Shown: positions 32,303 to 40,077, counted from the stretch's first letter. The stretch is DNA of 47,184 nt from Actinomycetota bacterium (GCA_005888335.1 VAWY01000115.1:1-47184), one strand, 5' to 3'. Made by a program: numbers and translations. Notes: a model not told the origin generated them from the letters alone.

Positions 32303-34375
32303 CGGATCGTCACGCCGCCGCTCAAGAGCCGCCCTGCACGCCGGTAGCCGCTGGCTAGGGAGATCGAGAACGTGTCGCGCACGCGCCCCTTGCCGCCGTC
32401 GGCGACGACCGCGGTGAAGCTCGTCGTCGCCGATCCGAGGCTCCCGGTGCCCGAGATCTGGGCCCGCCGCCGCGTGATCATCCGCACCCTCATGATCTTC
32501 GTCGATGCAAAGCGGACGCCGGCGGCCGTGTCCACGTAGGTCAAGGTGCCGGTCTTCTGCTGGAAGACGTCGACCTTGAACCGCCCGCCGCCGCGGATCT
32601 TGCCCGCGCCGACGATGTGGCGGCCCTTGTTCGTCGTCTTCCCGATCCGCTCGGCAAGCTTGTAGTCGAACGGCGCCGTCGAGTCGAGGTCGATCCCGCC
32701 GGCGAGCGTAAGACCCGTGACGCCGTATAGCAGGTCGCCCTCGACGGGGACACCGGCGCCGAAGCCGCCTTCGAGCCGCACTTGCACCGTGACGGTGTTG
32801 CCCTCGAGCGAGCCGGTCGCGGTCGCCGCGGGCGGATACGTGCAGGCGCCGCCGGAGCAGGTCTCGGAGCCGCCGAAGAACGCCGGCGTAGTCTCGGCTT
32901 GCGCGCCGAGGTAGAGGACGCGGTACGCCGGCTCGCCCCGCGCGCCGGTCGAGAGGACGCGGAAGCGGGCGAGCCAGACGGTCCCCGGCTCGGCGTCCGC
33001 GGCGACGCCTCCGACCGTGATTCGCGCACGCAGGAGTGTCGGCTTGTCCTGGCTCAGCTCGACGCCCGTGATGTCGGCGGCGGCCGGCGCTGCGTCTCCG
33101 AAGGGGTCCGCCACCGGATTCTTCGGCTGCGGCTCGACGATCGCGCTCCCGGGGAGGTTCGGGCCGCTCAGCTGCCGGACGGAGACGAGCTGCCCGGAAT
33201 GCGTCTGGTCGGTCGTGTCCGGGAGGACGACGAGGAAGGCTGAGATCCCCCGCCGCGATGCGCCCGAAGTGGACGGGCTTCCCCGTTACCCGCTGCTGGG
33301 TGACCGCGGGGGAGCCTGTGTCGGCCTTCGCGACGAACGCGGCGTACCCGTACCAGCGGTAGTCGGTCGCCGCGGCCGGATTCGCCGCGAAGGCGGGCAT
33401 CTGCCGCGCGCCGAGTGCCGAGTCCGCACCGAGCCACGCGATCGCGAGCACGCCGGGCGCGCCCGCGACTGCCGTCGGAAGCGCGCTCGACCGAGCCGCG
33501 CCGGTGTTCACGCGCACCGGCCCGATCCAGCCGACGCCGCCGTTCGGCGACCCGGCGTAGAAGACGTCGTGGTCGGCCGCGTCGGCCCAGACGGCGTAGA
33601 TCGTGCCCGCGCGGTCGACGGCCGCCGACGGCAGGAGCGCCGCGACCGAGCCGCCGCCGGGCGACCGGGGCGCAAGGAACGTGCGGAAGACGAGCCCAGA
33701 GCGCTGGCCCGGCGGGACCGGGCCTGCGATCATCGCCACCTGAGACCCGGCCGCGCACGGCAGGTAGAGCACCCGCCGCGAGGGGTCGAACACGAGGGCG
33801 CCGCAGCGGCCGGTTGCGATCGCCTGGCCACCGGCCGCGTCGGCGTAGCCGAGACCGCCGCGCGACGAGAAGAGGTACGCGCCGCCGCCGTGGTGCACGA
33901 CGAGGAAGGCGGTGTCGTCGGCGCTCGAGCCGGTCGCGCCGCGGTCGACGACGAGCGAGAGCCGGTCGTCGAGCGGTTGCGAGACGGAGAAGGCGTCGCT
34001 GTCCCAGTTCGACCCTCCGTCGGTTGAGACCGCGGTCCCGACGGTTGCCGGTCCGATCACGGCCGCCGCGTACAGGACGCCGCCGTCGCCGACTGCCACG
34101 TCGACGTCGCCCGTCGGCGTGAGCGTCGTCGGCCAGAGCGCGCGGAAGCTCATCCCGCCGTCCGTCGACCGGCGGACGAACGAGCTGCGACCCGGCGCGA
34201 ACGACGAGAGCCAGAGGCCGCCCGCCCCGTCCCAGGCCACGTTCGGTTGGATCGACGAGGCGAGCGGGTCGACCGGCGCAGCCGACCCGAACGTAAGCCC
34301 GCCGGCCGCGCTCGCTCCCCCTCCGAGCACGCACGGGACCGCGACGAGCACGGCGGCAAGGAGGAGCGCACGCAT
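32299..34375 (-). pseudogene. Secreted BNR/sialidase-like repeat protein, frame changed near 33250
   Basis: Starts at ATG 34375 with a signal peptide (LLLAAVLVAVPCVLGGGASA). The first about 375 residues are a beta-propeller with Asp-box-like repeats: RRSTDGGMSFRALW, AVSTDGGSNWDSD and AGSPNGGVGWIGPV. After HFGRIAAG the frame changes at a G-run (GGCGGGGGATC, about 33248-33258), and the +1 frame continues with AFLVVLPDTTDQTHSGQLVSV and a C-terminal domain rich in GxGxxxG patterns, ending TFSISLASGYRRAGRLLSGG. A single extra G would explain it, although some residues may also be missing. The protein probably acts outside the cell. Confidence 0.65.
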
Positions 34376-34404
34376 TGCCCGCGCCAACCTAGCTGACGGC
34401 AGAA

Positions 34405-34911
34405 TTAGCAGCGCTTAGGCCGAGGCCAGCGGGGGAAGCGGATCCCGTTCACGACCGCCTGCGCGCGGCGCAGCATCGCGGCCGTGGGCCGCAGCCGGTT
34501 CACGTCGACCCGGAGATCGACGTTGTACGACTCGTCCATCCTGCCGAAGACGCGGTACTCGAGCACGCGCGGCGTACCCTCGAGCCGGTCGCTCGTCGTC
34601 TTCGGCAGGTGCAGCGGGAGCCGCCGGATCGCCGGGGAATCCGGCCAGTGCGGGACACTTCCGCAGAGATTCGCGGGCTGGTCCGCCGACCGGCGGATGA
34701 GGTGCACGGTGACGGCGATGCCGTTCGGCGGAATGCGCAGCGCCCAGCCGAGGGCGTACCGCCTGAAGCTGAACGCCGCGCTCTCGACGTCCGCGCCGCG
34801 ACGCGTGAGCACGCCGAAGTCGTCGTCGGAGAAGTGCCAGCCGGCGGGCCGGTACGCGAACCTCGCTGCGTGGACGACGATCGGCTTCGGCGGGGGAGCG
34901 TCGACGAACAC
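34405..34911 (-). CDS. Hypothetical protein, 168 residues
   Basis: Starts at GTG 34911. Contains FAYRPAGWHFSDDDFGVLTRRG, GWALRIPPNGIAVTVHLIRR and VLEYRVFGRMDESYNVDLRVDVN, suggesting a beta-rich domain. Only two cysteines, CGSV and the terminal residue. No signal peptide visible at this start. It lies 36 nt downstream of the TetR gene and may be the last gene of that unit. Function not recognised. Confidence 0.55.
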   Translation of the reverse strand: MFVDAPPPKPIVVHAARFAYRPAGWHFSDDDFGVLTRRGADVESAAFSFRRYALGWALRIPPNGIAVTVHLIRRSADQPANLCGSVPHWPDSPAIRRLPLHLPKTTSDRLEGTPRVLEYRVFGRMDESYNVDLRVDVNRLRPTAAMLRRAQAVVNGIRFPRWPRPKRC

Positions 34912-34947
34912 GCTCGTCGTACGCCGGCCAGCGCCTCTCGGGTCCGG

Positions 34948-35526
34948 CTACCCCGGCGTCGCGTAGCCGCGCATGCCATCGACGAGGAGGGCGTAGAAGC
35001 GGTCGGCGAGCTCGTCCGTCGGACGCCCCGGCTGCAGCCACGTGTACGCCCAGTTCACGGCCGAAAGGGCCAGGAGGGCGGCGGTCGCCTCGTCCAGATC
35101 GGTCCGGAGCTCTCCGAGGTCGCGGCCCTCGCGGAAGAGGGCGCGGAAGCGCTCCTCGTAGCGCCGGCGCTCGGCGACGATCTCCTCGCGCCGGTCGCCC
35201 TGGAGGTAGCGCCACTCGCGCACGAAGACCGTCGCGACGTCGAGCTGCTCCGCGACGACGCGCAGGTGGCCGCGCAGCGCGCGACGGATCTTCTCGGTCG
35301 CGGGCAGCTCGTCGGGAATCGCGTCGAGCGCGGCGTGGAAGGCGGCGGCGCCGTCGCGCATCGTCTCGTAGAGCAGGTCCTGCTTCGACTCGATGTGCGC
35401 GTAGAGCGACCCCTTCTGGACGCCCATCGCCTCTGCGAGGTCGCCGATCGACGTGCCGTGATAGCCCTTCTCCGCGAAGAGCCGCGCGGCCTGTCGCGTC
35501 AGCTCGGAGCGTCGCGGCGAGCTCAC
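34948..35526 (-). CDS. paaR: TetR-family regulator, probable PaaR
   Basis: 192 residues. N-terminal helix-turn-helix: RQAARLFAEKGYHGTSIGDLAEAMGVQKGSLYAHIESK, read in outline. The C-terminal ligand domain has VREWRYLQGDRREEIVAERRRYE, similar to PaaR and other acyl-CoA-sensing TetR proteins. It is divergent from paaABCD and an operator of the PaaR type sits between them, so it most likely represses the paa operon until phenylacetyl-CoA is present. The GTG start at 35526 overlaps the VOC gene stop by 4 nt. Confidence 0.8.
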   Translation of the reverse strand: MSSPRRSELTRQAARLFAEKGYHGTSIGDLAEAMGVQKGSLYAHIESKQDLLYETMRDGAAAFHAALDAIPDELPATEKIRRALRGHLRVVAEQLDVATVFVREWRYLQGDRREEIVAERRRYEERFRALFREGRDLGELRTDLDEATAALLALSAVNWAYTWLQPGRPTDELADRFYALLVDGMRGYATPG

Positions 35527-35882
35527 TGGACGCAGAACCCGTTGCCCTCCGGGTCCTTCATCACCGTCCACGTCTCCTCGACCGGCGCGACCCGTTGAGA
35601 CTTCGTCTCGACGACCGTCGCGCCGAGCCCGACGAGTCGCTCGACCTCCGCTTCGCGCGTCTTCGGCCGACGCCGGAAGAGGAGCCGCGGCCCCCTGCCG
35701 TCCGGTGGCACGAGCATCGCCCACGCCGTCGGGTCGAGCTCGCCCCGCTCGATCGCGGCGTCGATCTCGCGCAGGAACTCCTCCGGGAACTCGGGCCGTC
35801 CGTAGCCGAGCGCCGCCTCCCAGAACTCTGCCAACCGCACCGGCTCGTCACATGCGAACGTGATGTTCTGGATCGTCGCCAC
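35523..35882 (-). CDS. VOC/glyoxalase-fold protein
   Basis: 119 residues. Opens with TIQNITFACDEPVRLAEFWEAALGY, typical of glyoxalase-fold proteins, and ends WTVMKDPEGNGFCVQ. PDGRGPRLLFRRRP lies in the middle. This subfamily often acts in resistance or ring metabolism, but the substrate is unknown. The GTG start at 35882 is 6 nt from a TAGTCT box. It is the first gene of the VOC-TetR unit, so it is likely controlled by the same operator as paa. Confidence 0.75.
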   Translation of the reverse strand: MATIQNITFACDEPVRLAEFWEAALGYGRPEFPEEFLREIDAAIERGELDPTAWAMLVPPDGRGPRLLFRRRPKTREAEVERLVGLGATVVETKSQRVAPVEETWTVMKDPEGNGFCVQ

Positions 35883-35898
35883 CCGGTTAGACTAGACC

Positions 35899-35912
35899 CT
35901 AACGATCGTTCG
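35899..35912. promoter_or_regulatory. PaaR operator CTAACGATCGTTCG
   Basis: Matches the pseudo-palindrome CNAACGNNCGTTNG described for Thermus thermophilus PaaR at every fixed base. It lies between the divergent VOC-TetR and paa genes, about 17 nt after the VOC start and 18 nt before paaA. A GGGAGG Shine-Dalgarno for paaA follows. It should switch both directions. Confidence 0.75.
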
Positions 35913-35929
35913 GTTGGGAGGTCGGACGA

Positions 35930-36829
35930 ATGGCTCAGCGCGAAGACGAGTTCCTCGAGTACGTGCAGTCCGGCGGGCAGGTCGAGACCGGCGACTGGAT
36001 GCCGGACGACTACCGGGCCAAGCTGATCAAGTTCATCGAGATGCACGGCAACTCCGAGCTGATGGGCGTCTTGCCCGAGCGCGAGTGGATCCTCCGGGCG
36101 CCGACCCTGCAGCGCAAGCTCGCGCTGACCGCGAAGGTGCAGGACGAAGTCGGCCACGCCCAGCTCATCTACCGCGTCGTCGAGGACCTCGGGAAGCCGC
36201 GGGAGGCGTGCCTCGACGACCTCGTCTCCGGGAAGGCGAAGTTCCACAACGTCTTCCATTACCCGACGCGCACGTGGGGCGACGTCGGCGTGATCGCGTG
36301 GCTCGTCGACGCCGCCGCGATCATCAGCCAGAAGGCGCTCCTCAAGTGCTCGTACGCGCCCTACGCGCGGATCATGAAGAAGATCTGCTGGGAGGAGTCG
36401 TTCCACATCCTCCACGGGCGCGACGTCGTCCTGACGATGATGAACGGCACCGACGCCCAGCGGGAGCTCGTCCAGGAGGCGCTGACGCGCTGGTGGGGGC
36501 CGCTGATGCAGTTCCACGGCAACCCGATCGCGCGCGAAGAGGACCCGATGTTCGTCTGGCGGATCAAGAGCCAGGGGAACGAGGAGGCGCGGCAGCAGTT
36601 CCTCGACGGCTACGTGCCCCAGATCTGGGAGCTGGGCCTGACGGTCCCGGACCCGAAGCTCCGCAAGCGCGACGACGGCGTCTGGGAGTACACGGAACCC
36701 GACTGGGCCGAGCTGCGACACGTCGTCACCGGCCACGGCCCGAAGACCGCCGACCGGCTCGACCTACGGCGCGCGGCGCGGGAGCAATCCGCGTGGGTTC
36801 GGTCCGTCGTTCTCGCCGAAGCCGCATGA
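35930..36829 (+). CDS. paaA: 1,2-phenylacetyl-CoA epoxidase, catalytic subunit PaaA
   Basis: 299 residues. Di-iron oxygenase that epoxidises the ring of phenylacetyl-CoA. Iron ligands are in AKVQDEVGHAQLIYRV (E and H) and CWEESFHILHGRDV (E and H). DWMPDDYRAKLIKFIEMHGNSELMGVLPE, read in outline, is a well conserved start. The ATG at 35930 has GGGAGG about 10 nt upstream. It overlaps paaB by 4 nt (ATGA). The operon in the window holds A, B, C and D; the reductase PaaE and the ligase PaaK are not present. Confidence 0.95.
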   Translation: MAQREDEFLEYVQSGGQVETGDWMPDDYRAKLIKFIEMHGNSELMGVLPEREWILRAPTLQRKLALTAKVQDEVGHAQLIYRVVEDLGKPREACLDDLVSGKAKFHNVFHYPTRTWGDVGVIAWLVDAAAIISQKALLKCSYAPYARIMKKICWEESFHILHGRDVVLTMMNGTDAQRELVQEALTRWWGPLMQFHGNPIAREEDPMFVWRIKSQGNEEARQQFLDGYVPQIWELGLTVPDPKLRKRDDGVWEYTEPDWAELRHVVTGHGPKTADRLDLRRAAREQSAWVRSVVLAEAA

Positions 36830-37107
36830 CCGTCTTCGAGGTGTTCCGGCAGGAGCGGAAGGGCCAGCCGTTCCAGCACGCGGGCTCCATGTCTGCCCCG
36901 GACGCGGCCTTCGCGGAGGTGTATGCGCGCGAGCAGTACGGCCGGCGCGGCGAGTCGGTCGCGCTCTGGGTCGTCCCGCGCGAGTCGGTCCACGAGATCG
37001 ACGAGTTCGTGGACGAGCTGGAGCGGAACTACCACCGCGTCGACGGCTACTCGCTTAAGGCGAAGCTGGCAGAAGCACGTGAACGAGCGCGCCCGACGTC
37101 TGCTTGA
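36826..37107 (+). CDS. paaB: 1,2-phenylacetyl-CoA epoxidase subunit PaaB
   Basis: 93 residues, the usual length. Bridging subunit of the epoxidase complex. FEVFRQERKGQPFQHAGSMSAPD, AREQYGRRGESVALWVVPRE and the tail DGYSLKAKL are typical. The ATG at 36826 overlaps the paaA stop; its own end overlaps paaC by 29 nt. Confidence 0.93.
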   Translation: MTVFEVFRQERKGQPFQHAGSMSAPDAAFAEVYAREQYGRRGESVALWVVPRESVHEIDEFVDELERNYHRVDGYSLKAKLAEARERARPTSA

Positions 37108-37750
37108 GCTCGCGGACGACGAGCTCGTCCTCGGATGGCGCGACTCCGAGTGGACGGGCATCGCGCCGAGCCTCGAGGAGGACGTCGCCTTCTCGTCGAT
37201 CTCGCAGAACGAGATCGGCCACGCACGGGCGCTCTACGAGCTGGCGGCGCAGGAGCTCGGCACGACGGCGGACGAGCTCGCGTTCGACAGGCAGCCGGAG
37301 GAGTACCTCTCCGCTCCGCTCGTCGAGCTCCGCAGGCTCGAGTGGGCGCGGACGATCGCGCGGCACTACCTCTACGAGACGGCGGACGCGGTCCGCATCG
37401 AGGCGCTGCGCACGAGCGACGACCCGGAGGTCGCCGGCCTGGCGGCGAAGATCGAGCGGGAGGAGGCTTACCACCTCATGCACGCCGAGCTGTGGATCGA
37501 CCGCATGCTCGCGACCGACGAGGGCCGCGCGCGCCTCCAGGAGGCGGTCGAGGAGCTGTGGCCCTACGCGCTCGGGGTCCTCGACGACGAGCTGCGGCCG
37601 GTCTGGGTCGCGCGTGTGCGCGAGCGGCTCGGCTTCGAGCTCCCGGACGTCGAGCCCGTCACCCGGGGCCGGCACACGGAGGAGCTGCGCGAGCTGTGGG
37701 AGGAGATGACGAGCGTGCGCCGGTCGGCGCCCGCCAGCGCGCAATGGTGA
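37079..37750 (+). CDS. paaC: 1,2-phenylacetyl-CoA epoxidase structural subunit PaaC
   Basis: 223 residues. Non-catalytic partner of PaaA with the same helical fold: ADDELVLGWRDSEWTGIAPSLEEDVAF, SQNEIGHARALYEL and EREEAYHLMHAELWIDRM. The start is GTG 37079, inside the end of paaB. Some iron-ligand positions are changed relative to PaaA, as expected for PaaC. It overlaps the Nudix gene by 7 nt. Confidence 0.93.
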   Translation: MNERARRLLELADDELVLGWRDSEWTGIAPSLEEDVAFSSISQNEIGHARALYELAAQELGTTADELAFDRQPEEYLSAPLVELRRLEWARTIARHYLYETADAVRIEALRTSDDPEVAGLAAKIEREEAYHLMHAELWIDRMLATDEGRARLQEAVEELWPYALGVLDDELRPVWVARVRERLGFELPDVEPVTRGRHTEELRELWEEMTSVRRSAPASAQW

Positions 37751-38385
37751 CGCCGCTCCTCGACTGGGCCCGCCGGCTCCAGGCGATCGCGCAGACGGGC
37801 CTCGCGTACGGCGAGCCGTCGCAATACGACCGCGACCGCTACGCCGAGGTGCGGCGGATCGCCGCCGAGATGGTCTCGAGCAACGGCGCCGCATCCGAGT
37901 TGGAAGAGGTCTTCGCAGCAGAGCTTGGACACGCGACGCCGAAGCTCGACGTGCGCGGCTGCGTCTTCCGCGACGACCGGGTCCTGCTGGTCAGCGAGCT
38001 CGCGGACGGCGGGCGCTGGACGCTGCCGGGCGGCTGGGTCGACGTCGGCGAGAGCCCGAGCGTCGCCGTCGCGCGCGAGGTGCTGGAGGAATCGGGCCTC
38101 ACGGTACGCGCTTCGCGGCTGCTCGCCCTCTTCGACCGGAGCCGCCACGGACACGACCGCGACCGCCCCGGCCAGCAGCCGCACGTCTGGCACACGTGGA
38201 AGGTGTTCTTCCTCTGCGAGCTCGAGGACGACGAGCGGGCGCCGCTCGGCACCGAGACGGGCGCCGCCGAGTTCTTCCCGCGCGACGGCCTACCCGAGCT
38301 CTCCGTCGCCCGCGTCACACCCGTCCAGATCGAGCGGTTCTTCGAGCTCCGCGACCATCCGGAATGGCCGGCCGACTTCGACTGA
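37744..38385 (+). CDS. Nudix hydrolase
   Basis: 213 residues. The N-terminal 65 residues (LLDWARRLQAIAQTGLAYGE) match the helical extension found before some ADP-sugar-type Nudix domains. The Nudix box is GGWVDVGESPSVAVAREVLEESGL, read in outline, with all catalytic glutamates. It is embedded between paaC and paaD with overlaps on both sides, so it is translated with the epoxidase. The substrate is unknown; a CoA- or nucleotide-derived by-product of phenylacetate metabolism is a guess. Confidence 0.85.
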   Translation: MVTPLLDWARRLQAIAQTGLAYGEPSQYDRDRYAEVRRIAAEMVSSNGAASELEEVFAAELGHATPKLDVRGCVFRDDRVLLVSELADGGRWTLPGGWVDVGESPSVAVAREVLEESGLTVRASRLLALFDRSRHGHDRDRPGQQPHVWHTWKVFFLCELEDDERAPLGTETGAAEFFPRDGLPELSVARVTPVQIERFFELRDHPEWPADFD

Positions 38386-38864
38386 CCGAGGCCGACGTCT
38401 GGGAGGCCCTGGGCGAGGTCCCCGACCCGGAGATCCCCGTCGTCTCGATCGTCGACCTCGGCGTGATCCGCAAGGTCGACGTGGCGGATGATCGCGTTCG
38501 CGTCGAGCTCACGCCGACCTTCCTCGGCTGCCCTGCCCTCGACGCGATCCGAACGGCGATGGCCGCGCAGCTCGAGCGGCTCGGCGCCGAGCCCGAGATC
38601 GAGGTCGTCCTCGACGACTCGTGGTCGACCGACCGGATCACCCCGGAGGGGCGCGAGAAGCTTCGCGAGGCAGGCTTCGCGCCTCCGGCGCCCCGCGCGG
38701 CTGGGACGCCGAAGCTCGTCCAGCTCCAGTCGGCGGTGTTCCGCTGCCCGTACTGCGGCTCGACGGACACGACCCTCGAGAACATCTTCGGCCCGACCCC
38801 GTGCCGCTCGCTGCGCTACTGCCGAGCCTGCCGGCAGCCGTTCGAGCAGTTCAAGACGATCTAG
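38364..38864 (+). CDS. paaD: PaaD, iron-sulfur/zinc assembly protein of the epoxidase
   Basis: 166 residues. DUF59-type domain with EVPDPEIPVVSIVDLGVIR and the cysteine block TFLGCPALDAI, then a C-terminal zinc ribbon with CPYC and YCRAC. PaaD is needed for the maturation of the epoxidase or its reductase. The ATG at 38364 lies 22 nt inside the Nudix gene; a CTG at 38382 overlapping the TGA is an alternative but the ATG is simpler. It ends in a CTAG shared with the converging gene. Confidence 0.88.
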   Translation: MAGRLRLTEADVWEALGEVPDPEIPVVSIVDLGVIRKVDVADDRVRVELTPTFLGCPALDAIRTAMAAQLERLGAEPEIEVVLDDSWSTDRITPEGREKLREAGFAPPAPRAAGTPKLVQLQSAVFRCPYCGSTDTTLENIFGPTPCRSLRYCRACRQPFEQFKTI

Positions 38865-39097
38865 GCGTCGCCGGCGCCGCGCGAATGGGCGGCGAGCCAG
38901 GCGGCGAAGAGGCCTGCAGGCGTCTCGAGCCAGGCCGCGAGCTCACGGTCGAAGAGCCCGACCTCCTCGCGGAGCTGGAAGACGACGAAGTCGAGCCGCC
39001 GCTCGTCGTCGCACTCGTGCTGCGCCCGCTCGGCGCGCGCGACCGACGCGCCGCACTCCGGGCAGGGAAGGTGGGTCGGTTGCGGAAAATCGAGCAT
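38861..39097 (-). CDS. Small zinc-finger protein
   Basis: 78 residues from ATG 39097. HLPCPECGASVARAERAQHEC is a short C-x2-C ... H-x-C finger, followed by a helical tail with acidic and aromatic residues (FVVFQLREEVGLFDRELAAWLETP). A longer upstream reading exists but is low-complexity and runs through a hairpin. The gene's stop shares a CTAG with the paaD stop. Function unknown. Confidence 0.55.
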   Translation of the reverse strand: MLDFPQPTHLPCPECGASVARAERAQHECDDERRLDFVVFQLREEVGLFDRELAAWLETPAGLFAAWLAAHSRGAGDA

Positions 39098-39137
39098 CGC
39101 TGCCGAGGGGAGGTATCGGCAGCGGGACCGAAATCGA

Positions 39138-39168
39138 GAAGGGCTGCCCGCCTCGCAGGCAGCCCTTC
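39138..39168 (-). terminator. Strong hairpin after the SnoaL gene
   Basis: GAAGGGCTGCC and GGCAGCCCTTC form an 11-bp perfect stem around a 9-nt loop. It starts 6 nt after the SnoaL stop. Only a short T-rich stretch (GATTTC) follows on the minus strand, so termination efficiency is uncertain. Confidence 0.6.
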
Positions 39169-39174
39169 CGCAGG

Positions 39175-39738
39175 TCAGGCAGGCGTCGCAGCCGGCACGA
39201 CTCCCAGCTGCTGCATCAGCCCGAGCGCGTCCCAGTTGGTCCACGACTCGACGATCTTGCCCTCGGCGATCCGGTCGATCGTGATGCCCGTGACCGTCGC
39301 CTGCTTCCCGGTCGGCGCGATGCCCCAGAACTCGCCGGTGTTCGTGCCGACCGCGGTCCAGCGCGTGCAGACCGAGTCGCCCTCGGCGAGCTGCTCCTCG
39401 ACCTTGATCGTCAGGTCGGGAAAGCCCGTGCGGTAGCCGGTCGCGGCGGCTTTCAGGCCCTCGGGCCCGCGTGTCGGCTCGGGCAGCGCGGGATCGTGGC
39501 CGATCGCCTCCGGCGCGAGGATCTCGTCCGCGGTCTCCAGCCGACCTCCGCTGAACACGTCTTCGATCAGGCGCCTCGACAGCTCCTTGTTCTGCTCGCT
39601 CATCTCACCCCTCCTCTCGCCATACCCCTCGCCGCGCCGCGCACGGAGCCACGTTGCGATCCCGACCCCGGTCGCCGCAGCCAGGGTCCACGCGGCGGCG
39701 ATTAAGCGCCCTTTGCGCCTCGTCTTTTCTCCAGCCAT
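39175..39738 (-). CDS. SnoaL-like polyketide-cyclase-fold protein, optional membrane anchor
   Basis: 187 residues from ATG 39738. The C-terminal 143 residues are a SnoaL-like ester-cyclase-type domain: RRLIEDVFSGGRLETADEIL, GHDPALPEPTRGPEGLK and TGITIDRIAEGKIVESWTNWDALGL. The N-terminal 45 residues have a basic start and one transmembrane segment (LIAAAWTLAAATGVGIATWL). GGAGG lies 5 nt before the ATG at 39738, and AGGAGG lies before a second in-frame ATG at 39603. Two forms, anchored and soluble, are therefore possible. Substrate unknown. Confidence 0.75.
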   Translation of the reverse strand: MAGEKTRRKGRLIAAAWTLAAATGVGIATWLRARRGEGYGERRGEMSEQNKELSRRLIEDVFSGGRLETADEILAPEAIGHDPALPEPTRGPEGLKAAATGYRTGFPDLTIKVEEQLAEGDSVCTRWTAVGTNTGEFWGIAPTGKQATVTGITIDRIAEGKIVESWTNWDALGLMQQLGVVPAATPA

Positions 39739-39855
39739 AGCACCTCCATCGTCGACGAGCCGAGCCAATTCCTGCGCAACCTAGGCTACAAGACCTTGGC
39801 CGAATCCTTGTCCCGGGACACGGCGGCCAGCAACTGCGCCGCTAGAGTGCTTGTC

Positions 39856-40077
39856 TTGGCACGGATCGAGATCTTCTACTGCCCCGTCTGAGACGGTTAC
39901 GACCGACGGGCCGCGAGTCTCGCGGCCGAGCTCAGCGCGGACGGGCACACGGCCGACGCGACAGAAGGGGAGAAGAGCCAGTTCGACGTGATCGCCGACG
40001 GACGGCTCCTCTTCTCGAAGCAGCGCGAGGGACGGTTTCCCGAAGCCGACGAGGTTCGGGAGCTCCTCGCGTCGTGA
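39856..40077 (+). CDS. Rdx/SelW-like selenoprotein, UGA at the CxxU position (39889-39891)
   Basis: 73 residues if UGA is read through as selenocysteine. The sequence ARIEIFYCPV-U-DGYDRRAASLAAEL has a cysteine three residues before the UGA, the CxxU redox motif of Rdx (SelW/SelT/SelH) proteins. Downstream, FDVIADGRLLFSKQREGRFPE and EVRELL match the conserved Rdx C-terminus, so the protein clearly continues past the UGA. A hairpin at 39909-39927 follows. The end TGA at 40075 overlaps the GTG of the lipoprotein gene as GTGA, which also argues for translation across the UGA. The TTG at 39856 is taken as start; TAGAGT lies 7 nt upstream. A GTG at 39847 is an alternative. Selenocysteine genes are not in the window, so a nonsense or sequencing change of a CxxC protein cannot be excluded. 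Confidence 0.75.
39909..39927 (+). promoter_or_regulatory. SECIS-like hairpin downstream of the in-frame UGA
   Basis: GGCCGCGA and TCGCGGCC form a perfect 8-bp stem around the loop GTC. The loop begins 25 nt after the UGA and its first base is G. Both fit the known bacterial SECIS pattern (apical loop some 16-37 nt after UGA, G in the first two loop bases). GC-rich hairpins are common here, so this is support rather than proof. Confidence 0.55.

Noticed and set aside
12088..33260. Programmed +1 frameshifting in the five broken genes
   Set aside because: No shared slippery sequence at the five junctions, and residues are missing at least in E2, which frameshifting cannot supply.
31397..34387. 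A single 996-codon reading frame suggesting a sialidase-kinase fusion
   Set aside because: Its middle part is basic nonsense; the true C-terminal domain of the sialidase-like gene lies in the +1 frame and the kinase starts at GTG 32302 with a 4-nt overlap.
38382..38384. CTG start for paaD in a CTGA overlap
   Set aside because: An in-frame ATG lies 18 nt upstream at 38364, so a non-canonical start is not needed.
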